Assembly: GCF_024198175.1 (NCBI RefSeq)
Contig: NZ_JAJVKV010000006.1
Span: 496,001-560,000 of the forward strand
Source of the DNA: Pyxidicoccus xibeiensis
Lineage (GTDB): Bacteria; Myxococcota; Myxococcia; Myxococcales; Myxococcaceae
Reading direction: 5' to 3'
Length of the DNA: 64,000 bases
The notes under the pieces are model-generated. The model did no database searches. It was not told where the DNA came from and was given only the letters and a program-made list of their open reading frames with translations. Positions 1-8,625 of this stretch are shown one piece after another. Position 1 is the first letter of the stretch, and every line of letters starts with the position of its first letter. A program made the position numbers and the translations under genes.

Positions 1-1732
1 CGGCGGTCCAGAGCAGCTTGCGAATCTGGTCGTCGTTCACGAAGCCGCCGATGGCGTTGTAGTTGGCATCCCGCAGCGCGGCGCCCACCGTCAGCGTGGG
101 CTGGCCATAGGCCTCCGCGTTGGGCGCCACGTCCGCGCTGTCCACGCTCAGCTCCACCCAGCGGCCCTGGCCGGGAGCCTGCTCGGTGGGGATGGCACCG
201 CCCACCAGCGTGTCACCCGTGCTGTTGTTCAGGCCCGCGAAGTGCGCGGCGTAGAGCTTGCCCGTCTCCAGCAGGTCGCGGATCTGCTTCTTCGTCATGC
301 CCTCGGTGTAGTTGCCGCTGGTGACGAACTTGAAGATGCGGCCACCGCGCCGGTCGTCGCCGCCGTACATGACGATGGGCTGGCCCGCCAGCAGCTTCCA
401 GTTCGCATCCACCACGAAGGTGGCGTTCTCCCAGTGCGCCCGGCCCATGCCGCCCAGCTTGCGGTGGCCCGCGCCCTGCTTCGTCGCGTCCTTGTCGTAC
501 CAGAGGTCCGCCGGCTGGCCCGGGTCGATCTCCGTCAGGTAGCCGTACCCGTCCTTGAGGTGGCTGGAGTTGGCGTCGGAGCTGATGAAGTCGCCGGACG
601 TGGGAGCGGAGAAGTTCGGGTCCAGCGGCGCGCCCGCCGCGAAGCCCGGGGCATTCACCTTCCAGGTGTTGCCATCCCAGAGCGCGAGCTCCGGGTCGCC
701 ATAGGCGCCCTGGGTGTTCTCCTCGCCCGTGAAGATGGTGCCCCACGGCGTCTGACCGCCGGAGCAGTTGGAGTGGGTGCCGGGCACCACCCCCGCCGCC
801 AGCGGGTTGCCGGCGTCATCGCGCTCGGTGCCGGACAGGGACAGGCCCACCACCTTCGCCAGCGTGGAGCTGGTGGCGTCGTAGCGCAGGTTGGCCGCGC
901 TCCGGTCCACGGCCCACTCGCCGGTGGCCGGGTCCTGCACCACGCGAATCCACGAGCCGCCCACCTGCTTCTTCCACTCCTTGTTGTAGGTGATGAGCGC
1001 GTCGGCCTGCCACGTGGTGCCGTCCGTCACGGTGTTGGACAGCACGCCCGTGTTGCGGAGGAACTTCGCGAAGTCCAGGTGCTGGCCGATGGGGGCCGTG
1101 CCCGTGCGCGGCTTCGTGCCGGAGATGTACTCGTGGTTGATCCACATCCACCCCGCCGAGCCCTTGCCGGTGAACTGGGGCGCGTTGCCGTTGGCCGACC
1201 AGCCGTCTCCGAAGAAGGCGATGTAGTCCACGTTGGCGCCGAAGCGCGCCCCCGTCTTGCTGAAGGTGACGGGGTCCATCCACTTGATGACCGTGCTGGA
1301 GAACAGGCCGGGCACCGTACGCACCGTGTCCGTGGAGGACGACGGCAGCGGGAACACCATGGGCGTGGGCAGCTGGTTGGTGACCACCTGGTCCACGCGC
1401 AACTTCACGTACTCGGCCAGGTTGGAGGCGCCCGTGCCCAGGTCGCCGCGGAAGGTGATGGCAATGACCGAGGACAGCGGCGTGCCCGCCTCCACCCCGG
1501 GAGCGCGGGTGATGGCGCCCGGACCCGGCTGCCCCTGCGTGCCGGGACCCGCGGGGCCCGGAGGCCCCTGCGTGCCGGGCTGCCCATCCTGACCGTCCTG
1601 GCCCGGGGTGCCATCCTGACCGGCCGGGCCCTGCGTGCCCGAGGCACCCTGCTCACCCTCGCAGCCGACGACGGCCACGGTGCTGCCCAGGAGCATCGCG
1701 CTGGTGGCGAGCCCCAAGAGACGAGAAGACAT
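1..1732 (-). CDS. PhoX-family (DUF839) phosphatase-like lipoprotein with collagen-like N-terminus, 3' end cut by window
   Basis: The gene reads from ATG at 1730-1732 to the window edge without a stop (577 codons; C-terminus missing). A lipobox ending VVGC puts the lipidated Cys at residue 24. Residues about 26-72 form Gly-X-Y triplets, many of them GQD, GTQ and GPP/GPA, like a short collagen stalk. The remainder has PhoX hallmarks: a DYIAFF segment, WINHEY, a TYNKEW segment, and NCSGGQTPWGT followed by GEEN, the family's metal-site region. PhoX enzymes are Ca/Fe-dependent phosphomonoesterases that release phosphate from organic esters. Those known to me are usually Tat-exported, whereas this one has a lipoprotein signal and so is probably anchored to a membrane face. 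A GGAGGGAG Shine-Dalgarno lies just upstream of the ATG. The family is clear; phosphatase activity is inferred. Confidence 0.86.
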   Translation of the reverse strand, partial: MSSRLLGLATSAMLLGSTVAVVGCEGEQGASGTQGPAGQDGTPGQDGQDGQPGTQGPPGPAGPGTQGQPGPGAITRAPGVEAGTPLSSVIAITFRGDLGTGASNLAEYVKLRVDQVVTNQLPTPMVFPLPSSSTDTVRTVPGLFSSTVIKWMDPVTFSKTGARFGANVDYIAFFGDGWSANGNAPQFTGKGSAGWMWINHEYISGTKPRTGTAPIGQHLDFAKFLRNTGVLSNTVTDGTTWQADALITYNKEWKKQVGGSWIRVVQDPATGEWAVDRSAANLRYDATSSTLAKVVGLSLSGTERDDAGNPLAAGVVPGTHSNCSGGQTPWGTIFTGEENTQGAYGDPELALWDGNTWKVNAPGFAAGAPLDPNFSAPTSGDFISSDANSSHLKDGYGYLTEIDPGQPADLWYDKDATKQGAGHRKLGGMGRAHWENATFVVDANWKLLAGQPIVMYGGDDRRGGRIFKFVTSGNYTEGMTKKQIRDLLETGKLYAAHFAGLNNSTGDTLVGGAIPTEQAPGQGRWVELSVDSADVAPNAEAYGQPTLTVGAALRDANYNAIGGFVNDDQIRKLLWTA

Positions 1733-1853
1733 GAAGTACTCCCTCCAAGAGTGGTCGCCGGCACGGGGACGCGCGAGCGCGGGCGCATCCTGCTCAGGCC
1801 GTGTGGCAACCACTTGGACGGTACGTCACTTCTTCATCACGGAGGCGCGGCGC

Positions 1854-2411
1854 TCAGGGGGCGATGTCCGCCGTGGACACGCCCTCGAACTCCACCGTGC
1901 TGCCCTTCTTCACGCCCACCTTCTCCGTCCAGCCGCCGGGCACCTCCAGCACGTACTGGCTGGGCAGGCCCACGGAGCGGGACTCGAGCGACTTCGGCTC
2001 CGCGCGCGAGACGACGCCGACGATGCGCAGGTCCGAGGAGATGAAGAGCATGTCCAGGGGGATGAGCGTGTTGCGCATCCAGAAGCCCTGCACGTCCTGG
2101 CGGGGGAAGAGGAAGAGCATGCCCTTCCCGGCGGCCAGCTCCGTGCGCCACATCAGCCCGCGGGTGCGCGCGTCCTGGGTGGCGGCGACCTCGACCTCCA
2201 CCCGGTGCACGCCTCCGAAGGCATCCTTGAGCCGCACGTAGCCCCGCGGCAGCGGCGGCATGACGTAGTCCCTCGCGGTGACGTCGGTGACACGCCTGGG
2301 CACGGAGTCGCTCGGAGTTGGTGGCCGGGGCTGGCTGCCCTGCGCTTCCTGCTGGCAGCCGGCCAGCAGGAGGGGCACGGCCGCCGCCATCAGCCGGAGG
2401 AGGGCCTTCAT
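1854..2411 (-). CDS. DUF192 family lipoprotein
   Basis: A 185-residue protein with a lipoprotein signal (LLLAGC, Cys19) and a DUF192 domain over about residues 60-180. The family pattern is visible: TRGLMWRTEL, GKGMLFLF, FWMRNTLIPLDMLFI, and a C-terminal YVLEVPGG segment. DUF192 is a small exported or membrane-attached domain of unknown biochemical role, often near envelope genes. Its ATG overlaps the stop of the PilZ gene by four bases (ATGA), so the two are almost certainly co-transcribed and translationally coupled. No catalytic residues are known for the family, so no activity is proposed. Confidence 0.88.
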   Translation of the reverse strand: MKALLRLMAAAVPLLLAGCQQEAQGSQPRPPTPSDSVPRRVTDVTARDYVMPPLPRGYVRLKDAFGGVHRVEVEVAATQDARTRGLMWRTELAAGKGMLFLFPRQDVQGFWMRNTLIPLDMLFISSDLRIVGVVSRAEPKSLESRSVGLPSQYVLEVPGGWTEKVGVKKGSTVEFEGVSTADIAP

Positions 2412-2806
2412 GCGTGCGGGTGCAGCGGCTTGTTGAGCAGCTTCTCCGTCAGCTCGGCGCCGAGGCTGTCGGACATCAGCCGCTCCACCACGGTCTCGAA
2501 CTCCACCCGCTGGGACTCGCTGCTGTAGATGAAGCGGATGCCCATGCCCGGCTCCTCCGCGTCGGCCTTGGACCAGACGACCTCGCCCAGCAGCTCGAAG
2601 GGTGCCTCGCGGTGGGGCACCGTCAGCTTGAAGAGGAAGCGCGTGCCGATGGGCAGCGGCTTCTTCGTCTTGATGAACGTGCCGCCCTTGCTGATGTTCT
2701 TCGTGTAGTCCGCGAAGAACGAGTTGAGCTTCTTGTAGTCGACCTTCAGCTCGATGGGGGCTCGCCCGTGCTGGCGGTGCTCGGGACCTGTCTTCTGTTC
2801 GGACAT
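2408..2806 (-). CDS. PilZ domain protein (putative c-di-GMP receptor)
   Basis: A 132-residue single-domain PilZ protein of the myxobacterial type. The two c-di-GMP-binding motifs are both present: RxxxR (R11-R15, RQHGR) and (D/N)xSxxG (NISKGG). The barrel ends in a GMGIRF segment. I chose the start at MSEQKTG; an in-frame ATG nine codons upstream would overlap the divergent gene and has no better ribosome site. The protein has no signal peptide and is probably cytoplasmic. It is the first gene of a two-gene unit with the DUF192 lipoprotein. The fold is clear and ligand binding is likely from the motifs; what it controls is unknown. Confidence 0.88.
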   Translation of the reverse strand: MSEQKTGPEHRQHGRAPIELKVDYKKLNSFFADYTKNISKGGTFIKTKKPLPIGTRFLFKLTVPHREAPFELLGEVVWSKADAEEPGMGIRFIYSSESQRVEFETVVERLMSDSLGAELTEKLLNKPLHPHA

Positions 2807-2831
2807 GCTGGGCGGGAGTATAGGGGAGGCC

Positions 2832-5198
2832 ATGCGGCAAGTCCTCACCCGTGCCCTGGCCCTGTTGCGCCGCCCCGGAGTCCTGGCCATCGTCCTCCTG
2901 CTGGCAGGGGGTGGCTCGGCGCTCGTCCTGCTCCCCCTCTTCGGCGTCCCCGGCTTCGAGCTGAGCCTGGCCCTGGCCATCGCCATGGGCCTGCTCGGAG
3001 GGGGGACGGGCATCGCCGCCGCCGCCCAGGAGCGCCGCCTGCTGCTCGGGGTGGACCCCCGCCCACAGGGGGCCACGCCCGTCCGGGAGCCCGGCGCCGC
3101 CGTGCGGCTCGCCCTGGGGGCCTCCCTGCTGCTCAATGTAGGCGTGCTGGTGCCCCCGTTCCTGGCGGCCACCCTCTTCGCCGTGCTGCGCACCGCGTGT
3201 GACCCCTTCGAGCTGGTGGGCTTCTACCCCCTGCTCACCCTCCCCTCGGCCCTGCTCGCCTCCTCGGCGGGGGTGCTGTGTGGGTTCCGGGGCAAGCGGC
3301 CGGCCCGGGCCGCGGGCCTGTACGCGCTGGCGGTGCTGGTGTCGGCCGTGCCCACCCTGTGGCCCATCGTCCTGGGGCCGCAGGTGTTCGCCTTCAACCA
3401 CTTCCTGGGGCACCTGCCGGGGCCGCTGTACGACGAGGCGCTGGCGATTACCCCCGCCCTGGCCTGGTTCCGCCTGGAGACGCTGCTGTGGGCCTGGGTG
3501 CTGGCGGGCCTGGCCGCCGCCACGCTGGACACCGGCTCCGGCCGGCTGGGGCGCTCCGGCCTGCGCCCCGCGCTCCTCGCCGTCCTGGCGCTGCCGCTCA
3601 CCGTCATCGTCCTCATCGAGACGCGCGGCCCGGAGCTGGGCCAGCGGATGACGGACGCGTACCTCGCCGAGGAGCTGGGCGGCGTGCGCGAGACGGAGCA
3701 CTTCCGCCTCCACTACTGGCGCGGCAAGCCCCGCGAGGACGTGGACCGGATGGCGAGGGACCTGGAGTTCCGCTGGACGCAGACGCAGCGCTTCCTGGGC
3801 GTGGCCCCCACCGAGCGCCTCAAGGTGTGGCTCTACAAGGACGAGAAGCAGAAGCAGCGGCTGGTGGGCGCCGGCCGCACCCAGTTCGCCAAGCCCTGGC
3901 GGCACGAGCTGCACATCCAGGACCGGCCCTTCCCCCACGCCGTGCTGCACCACGAGCTGGCGCACGTCATGGCGGCCCCGGCCGGCTCGGGCCCCTTCCG
4001 CGTCACCACGCGGCTGGGCCTGTGGCCGCTGATGGGCGTGATTGAAGGCCTGGCGGTGGCGTCCGACGGCCCGGTGCAGGGCGACCTCACGCTGCACCAG
4101 TGGGCCGCCGGCATGCGCAAGCAGAACCTGGCCCCGGACATGCGCAAGCTGATGGGGCCGGAGGGCTTCTACCAGTCCGCACCCTCGCGCGCGTACACCG
4201 TGGCCGGCTCGTTCCTGCTGTACCTGGCGGAGACGTACGGCGCCGCGAAGCTGCGCGCCGTGTACGCCGACGGCGACTTCCAGGAGGCCTATGGCCGGCC
4301 CCTGGGAGAGCTCGTCACCGAGTGGGAGGGCCACGTGGACGCGCTGCCCCTGGACGCCGCCGCGATGGCGCGCGCCTTCGCCCGCTTCCGCACCGGCAGC
4401 CTCTTCGCCCGCGCCTGCGCCCGCGAGGTGGCCCGCCTCACCGAGGCCGCCCGCGACGCGCTGGCCAGCGACCCCGAGGACGCGCTGGCGCGCTACCGCC
4501 GCGCCGCGGAGCTGCAGCCGGAGGAGCCCGGCTTCCGCCTGGGCGAGGCCACCGCGCTGTCCACCCTCGAACGTTACGAGGACGCCGCCACCGTGCTGGC
4601 CAGGCTCGCCGAGGCGGAGCGCGTGAAGGGCCAGGCCGTCCTGGAGGCGGAGGTGGCCATGGCGCGCGCGGACGTCGCGATGCGGCGCGAGCAGCCCGAG
4701 GAGGCCCGCCGCTTCCTCGACTTCGTGCTGTCGAAGGACGCCGGCCCGGAGCTGACGCGCACCGCCCAGGTGAAGCTCGCCGCGCTGGAGTCCCCCGCGC
4801 GCCGGGCCCCCATCGACGCCTACTTCCGCGCGTCCCACGAGGAGCTGCGGCTGCTGCTGCTCTCGCGCGCCCTCACGGCGGTGCAGAAGGACCCATACCT
4901 GAGCTACCTGCTGGGCCGGCGGCTGCACCAGGTGGGGGCGCCCGCGCTCGCGGCCGAGCAGCTGCAGCAGGCCCTGGCGGACGAGGGGCTCCCGGAGGCC
5001 CTGCGCAAGGAGGCCCTGCGCCTGCGGGTGGAGTCCGCCTACCTGGCGGGCGACTGCGGCGCGGTGCGCCACGAGGTGGGGGCCATGCCGGACTTCGGGG
5101 ATGCCTTCCGGGCCTCCACCACCGAGTGGAAGTCGCGGTGTGATTTCGAGGAGACGACCTTTCGCGGCCCCCTGGTGCCACGACAGGCTTTCCGCTAG
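2832..5198 (+). CDS. Multi-pass membrane protein with gluzincin-type metallopeptidase domain and TPRs
   Basis: A 788-residue protein in three parts. Residues 1-270 are mostly hydrophobic and hold about six or seven membrane segments. A soluble domain follows, containing HELAH at residues 374-378 and, 27 residues after the second His, an E in IEGLAV (E405). This is the HExxH...E zinc site of gluzincin peptidases. From about residue 545 onward the sequence is Ala/Glu-rich with TPR-like helical repeats. The ATG follows a GGGGAGG ribosome site, and the PilZ gene diverges only 25 bases away. The substrate is unknown; the layout suggests a membrane-bound protease with a protein-interaction tail. 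I cannot name a family member. Confidence 0.82.
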   Translation: MRQVLTRALALLRRPGVLAIVLLLAGGGSALVLLPLFGVPGFELSLALAIAMGLLGGGTGIAAAAQERRLLLGVDPRPQGATPVREPGAAVRLALGASLLLNVGVLVPPFLAATLFAVLRTACDPFELVGFYPLLTLPSALLASSAGVLCGFRGKRPARAAGLYALAVLVSAVPTLWPIVLGPQVFAFNHFLGHLPGPLYDEALAITPALAWFRLETLLWAWVLAGLAAATLDTGSGRLGRSGLRPALLAVLALPLTVIVLIETRGPELGQRMTDAYLAEELGGVRETEHFRLHYWRGKPREDVDRMARDLEFRWTQTQRFLGVAPTERLKVWLYKDEKQKQRLVGAGRTQFAKPWRHELHIQDRPFPHAVLHHELAHVMAAPAGSGPFRVTTRLGLWPLMGVIEGLAVASDGPVQGDLTLHQWAAGMRKQNLAPDMRKLMGPEGFYQSAPSRAYTVAGSFLLYLAETYGAAKLRAVYADGDFQEAYGRPLGELVTEWEGHVDALPLDAAAMARAFARFRTGSLFARACAREVARLTEAARDALASDPEDALARYRRAAELQPEEPGFRLGEATALSTLERYEDAATVLARLAEAERVKGQAVLEAEVAMARADVAMRREQPEEARRFLDFVLSKDAGPELTRTAQVKLAALESPARRAPIDAYFRASHEELRLLLLSRALTAVQKDPYLSYLLGRRLHQVGAPALAAEQLQQALADEGLPEALRKEALRLRVESAYLAGDCGAVRHEVGAMPDFGDAFRASTTEWKSRCDFEETTFRGPLVPRQAFR

Positions 5199-5225
5199 AC
5201 GTGCCCGAAATCAAGGAGGACGCGA

Positions 5226-5753
5226 ATGCGGTTCGAGACGAGGCAGCGAATCCAGGGGACGGTGGACGAGGTGGAGCGCGCGCTCCTCGACGAGCGGTAC
5301 TTCGAGTTCCTGCTGAAGCACCACGGCGTGCTGCTGGAGCTGCAGCCGCTGGAGGTGAAGACCGAGGGTGACGTGGTGCGCCGCCGCGTGCGCTACCGCC
5401 CCAAGCCGGTCATCGAGAGCATCGGCCCCAAGCGCGTGCCCCCCGAGTGGTTCGCCTTCATCGAGTCGTCCACCTACGACAAGCGCCGCAAGGAGCTGAC
5501 CTTCACCAACGTGCCCACCTCCGGCACCATCTCCAAGATGCTGGTGAACACCGGCGTGCTGAAGCTGCGTGACATCGGCGGCGGGCAGACGGAGCGCACC
5601 CTGGACGGGGAAATTTCCCTCAAGCTGCCCTTCCTGATGAAGCCGCTGGCCCTGGTGGGCGAGAAGGTCATCCAGAACGAGGGCCTGAAGATTCTCGACG
5701 CCGAGGTGCCGGTGCTCAACCGGTTCATCACCGAGGTCATCCGCAAGGCCTGA
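5226..5753 (+). CDS. DUF2505 family protein (SRPBCC-like fold)
   Basis: A 175-residue protein with no signal peptide. Its overall pattern matches DUF2505: an N-terminal RFETRQRIQG strand, a long segment of alternating charged and hydrophobic strands, and a C-terminal helix (VPVLNRFITEVIRK). The family resembles START/SRPBCC lipid- or ligand-binding folds and its function is unknown. An AAGGAGGA ribosome site precedes the ATG. It begins 27 bases after the metallopeptidase gene and may share its transcript. Confidence 0.8.
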   Translation: MRFETRQRIQGTVDEVERALLDERYFEFLLKHHGVLLELQPLEVKTEGDVVRRRVRYRPKPVIESIGPKRVPPEWFAFIESSTYDKRRKELTFTNVPTSGTISKMLVNTGVLKLRDIGGGQTERTLDGEISLKLPFLMKPLALVGEKVIQNEGLKILDAEVPVLNRFITEVIRKA

Positions 5754-5827
5754 CCGGGCGCCTGCCCACATGGCGGGGTCTGGGGAATGGGTTGACTTCC
5801 TCTCGGTTGTCCCCGTAAGGCCCCGCC

Positions 5828-6295
5828 ATGCTCAACCGCTTCCTCGCCCTCAGCGCCCTGTTCCTCCTGGCCGGCTGCGCCACGAAGCGCATCCCCGGCA
5901 CGGACATCGACGACACCTCCGACACGCGCGCCATCCTCCAGGTGATGGAGAACTACCGCGCCGCCGTGGAGGCCCGCGACGCTCCGGCCATCCAGTCCCT
6001 GGTGTCCAAGGACTTCCGCGAGGATGCGGGCACCCCGGGCGAGCCCGAGGACGACCTCACCGCCGCGAACCTCACCCCCTACCTGGAGTCGCTCTTCAAG
6101 CAGCTCCAGAGCCCCCGGGTGGAGCTGGACGTGCGCCGCGTGCAGGTGAGCGACGACGTGGCCGCCGCCGTCTACTACTGGAAGGCGAGCTGGCGCATGC
6201 CCACCCTCAACCAGCGGCCCCAGCGCGAGTCCGAGCTGGAGCAGATGGTGTTCCGCCGCGAGGGCGGCGGGTGGAAGATCGTCTCCGGCATCTGA
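5828..6295 (+). CDS. Small lipoprotein with NTF2-like (SnoaL-type) domain
   Basis: A 155-residue protein with a lipobox ending LLAGC (Cys17). The mature part starts with an ILQVMENYRAAVEARD helix and ends with a strand reading GGWKIVSGI, which is the usual layout of NTF2-like cone folds (DUF4440/SnoaL). Such domains can bind small ligands or serve as structural modules; nothing here indicates a catalytic site. A TTGACT at 5792-5797 is a possible -35 element, but the matching -10 is poor. It converges with the homoserine kinase gene. Confidence 0.8.
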   Translation: MLNRFLALSALFLLAGCATKRIPGTDIDDTSDTRAILQVMENYRAAVEARDAPAIQSLVSKDFREDAGTPGEPEDDLTAANLTPYLESLFKQLQSPRVELDVRRVQVSDDVAAAVYYWKASWRMPTLNQRPQRESELEQMVFRREGGGWKIVSGI

Positions 6296-6323
6296 CGGAA
6301 AAGCCGCGCCCGCCGGCCACGCC

Positions 6324-7295
6324 TCACAGTCCGAGCAGCGTGGCCAGTCCCTCGGGCCCCATGGCGGCCAGCTTCCGAGCGCGCGTGAGGTACGTGCGGT
6401 AGTCCTTGCGCACCAGCTTGTCCGCCGGCAGCGGGGACAGGTGGTAGTCGCGGATGCGGCTGGCCGTGAAGCGCACCGCGCCGTAGAGCGCGTGGCCGAA
6501 GAGGTTGGCGCGCTCCACGGGCGCCAGGGGCCGCACGTCCTGGTAGCCGCGCACGAAGGCCCGGCACCGCTCCGGCAGGTACTCGCCGCCGTCGAAGCAC
6601 CAGGCGTTGAGCGTAATCGCCACGTCCAGGCCGTACGCCTCGCGGCACGCCATCTCGAAGTCGAAGAAGGCCCCCACGCGGTCGCCCAGCCACTTCACGT
6701 TGTCCATGAAGAGGTCCGCGTGGATGACGCCCCGGGGCTCCAGCCCCTGCCGGACGGCCTCGGACTTCTCCAGGTAGCGCTCCAGCTCACCGGCCACGGC
6801 GGCCAGCTCCGCGTCCGGGTGCCGGGCCAGGCCCGCGAGCCACCCGCGCACCGTGTCCGGGCCGTAGGGGTTGTCGCGCGAGCCGGAGAACGACTGCGTG
6901 TCGCGGTGCAGCTTGCCCAGCTCCGTGCCCAGCCGCTCCAGGTGGTCCGCGGTGAGCTGCGGGTGGCGCAGCTCCTCGCCCGGCAGCCAGCGGAAGACGC
7001 TGACGCGCCCGCCCTCCAGCTCCAGGAAGGGGTCGCCCGCTCCCGTGGGCAGCAGCACCGGCCCGGGGAAGTGGTACGCCGCCAGGTGGGCCAGCAGGGA
7101 GGCCTCGAAGCGCAGGTCGTCCGCGGAGCGCACGGTGGTGTGGCGCATGAAGTAGCGCCCGCCCTGCGTCTCCAGCCGGTGGTTGGTGTTGATGGACCCC
7201 TGCGGAATGGGCGTCACCTCCCGCACCGGACCCAGCCCATACGCTTCCGCGACCCGGGCGAACGCCTCGGGCGGCAGCGCCGTGTGTACCGCCAT
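6324..7295 (-). CDS. thrB: Homoserine kinase type II (APH fold)
   Basis: A 323-residue protein of the aminoglycoside-phosphotransferase fold, matching the ThrB2 homoserine kinase of pseudomonads. It has the PQGSINTNHR nucleotide loop near residue 31, the catalytic loop HADLFMDN at 192-199 (Asp194) and the metal-binding DFE at 212-214. The stretch after DFE (LDVAITLNAWC) also fits ThrB. The enzyme phosphorylates L-homoserine with ATP in threonine biosynthesis. I chose the start at MAVHTALPP because a CGGAGGT ribosome site lies nine bases upstream; an in-frame ATG 20 codons earlier lacks one. It stands alone, with no threonine genes nearby. A related sugar or choline kinase is possible but less likely. 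Confidence 0.85.
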   Translation of the reverse strand: MAVHTALPPEAFARVAEAYGLGPVREVTPIPQGSINTNHRLETQGGRYFMRHTTVRSADDLRFEASLLAHLAAYHFPGPVLLPTGAGDPFLELEGGRVSVFRWLPGEELRHPQLTADHLERLGTELGKLHRDTQSFSGSRDNPYGPDTVRGWLAGLARHPDAELAAVAGELERYLEKSEAVRQGLEPRGVIHADLFMDNVKWLGDRVGAFFDFEMACREAYGLDVAITLNAWCFDGGEYLPERCRAFVRGYQDVRPLAPVERANLFGHALYGAVRFTASRIRDYHLSPLPADKLVRKDYRTYLTRARKLAAMGPEGLATLLGL

Positions 7296-7361
7296 TGCGC
7301 GCACCTCCGGGGCCAGTATGCACCAGCTCGCCTGGAGGCTGAGCGTCACGCACACGGAGGC

Positions 7362-7410
7362 GGCAGTGTCCTCCGCAAGGAGGGGCCGCGCAGGTCACAT
7401 GGACACTGCC
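7362..7410. repeat. 10-bp perfect inverted repeat between thrB and a histidine kinase
   Basis: GGCAGTGTCC at 7362-7371 is mirrored by GGACACTGCC at 7401-7410 across a 29-base loop. Past a one-base bulge the arms extend by a further five pairs (GGAGG/CCTCC). It lies between two divergent genes, so it cannot terminate either one normally. It may be a regulator site or an RNA hairpin in the kinase leader. Confidence 0.55.
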
Positions 7411-7485
7411 CCTCCGAGCGGGTATCCAGGTGGACCGCCTCTGGATGCTCAACCTCCCCTCAGGTGGCACTACGCAGGAGGCCCC

Positions 7486-8592
7486 ATGGCGAGCCAGAAC
7501 AAGAAGCCGCAACCCGAGCGCGCCCACACGGACGAAGGCCTGCGCCAGGAGCGGCAGAAGGCGGATCTCGAGTACGAGCAGGCCCAGAGCGAGATTGAGA
7601 AGAACTCGGATGAAGCCATCATCAAGGCCCGGGACAGGGCGGATGAGGTCCTCCAGGCCGCCCGCGACAACGCGGATGCGAAGCTGAAGCGTGATGCGAC
7701 GCCCACGACCCGGGAGACCCTCACCCAGGAACGGGCGGAAGAGGACGCGGCCCTGCAGGGAGAGCGCGAGACGGCGGACGCCGAGCTCCAGGACGAGCGC
7801 GAGGAGCGCCAGCGCGCCCTGGACGCCCTCCTCCACATGGAGCGCGGGGAGACCGACCTGCGGCTGCTGCTGGAGCGGGCGCACGCCGATACCGGGCTGG
7901 CGACGCGGGACGAGTTCATGGGCATGGTCAGCCACGACCTGCGCACGCTCCTCGGGGGCATCGCGCTGCAGGCGGCCCTGCTCAAGCGGAACTCCGCGGA
8001 GGACGTGGTGGGCAGGAGGACCGCGCTGGCCGCCGACAAGATTCAACGCTTCACGGCGCGGATGAACCGGCTGATTGGAGACCTGGTGGACGTGGCCAGC
8101 ATCGAGGAGGGCCGGCTCCGGGTCGCCCCCGAGCTGCAGGATGCGACCGCGCTCGTGCGGGAGTCCGTCGAGGCCTTCCAGCCCCTCGCCGCCGCCCAGG
8201 GCCTCCTGCTCGACGTGGAGCTGCGCGGGAACACGCTGATGGCGAAGTTCGACCATGAGCGCATCCTCCAGGTGCTCGCGAACCTGCTGACCAATGCCAT
8301 CAAGTTCACCGCCGAGGGAGGCAGGATTTCGCTCGTGGTGGAGCCCGTGGGACAGGAGGTCCGCTTCTCCGTGACGGACACCGGCACCGGAATCCCCAGC
8401 CATCAACTGCAGAGCGTGTTCGAGCGCTTCTGGCAGGCGCGTGGCGAGGACCGGCGAGGCCTGGGGCTCGGGCTCTTCATCGCCAAGGGCATCGTCGAGG
8501 CCCATGGCGGACGGCTCTGGGCGGACAGCGAGCCGGGCAAGGGCAGCACCTTCTTCTTCACGCTTCCGGCGGCGCCCGCCGCGTCGACCTGA
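7486..8592 (+). CDS. Soluble sensor histidine kinase with charged coiled-coil N-terminus
   Basis: A 368-residue protein with no membrane segment or signal peptide. Residues 1-130 are dominated by Glu, Asp, Arg, Gln and Ala in helical patterning and probably form a coiled coil. A HisKA domain follows with the H box FMGMVSHDLRT (His150), then HATPase_c with the N box (NLLTNAIKF), G1 (DTGTGI) and G2 (GLGLGLFI). It is therefore a complete autokinase lacking a recognisable sensory domain. AGGAGG sits five bases upstream of the ATG. No response regulator is adjacent in the same direction. The partner and signal are unknown. Confidence 0.9.
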   Translation: MASQNKKPQPERAHTDEGLRQERQKADLEYEQAQSEIEKNSDEAIIKARDRADEVLQAARDNADAKLKRDATPTTRETLTQERAEEDAALQGERETADAELQDEREERQRALDALLHMERGETDLRLLLERAHADTGLATRDEFMGMVSHDLRTLLGGIALQAALLKRNSAEDVVGRRTALAADKIQRFTARMNRLIGDLVDVASIEEGRLRVAPELQDATALVRESVEAFQPLAAAQGLLLDVELRGNTLMAKFDHERILQVLANLLTNAIKFTAEGGRISLVVEPVGQEVRFSVTDTGTGIPSHQLQSVFERFWQARGEDRRGLGLGLFIAKGIVEAHGGRLWADSEPGKGSTFFFTLPAAPAAST

Positions 8593-8625
8593 CGGGGCCG
8601 CGGGGACACGCGCCCCTGGAGCGCT

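Noticed and set aside
1854..5072. Open frame of 1072 codons on the minus strand
   Set aside because: Only its last 186 codons (the DUF192 lipoprotein) are real. The rest mirrors the PilZ and metallopeptidase genes in a GC-rich frame and is His/Arg/Gln-rich without domains.
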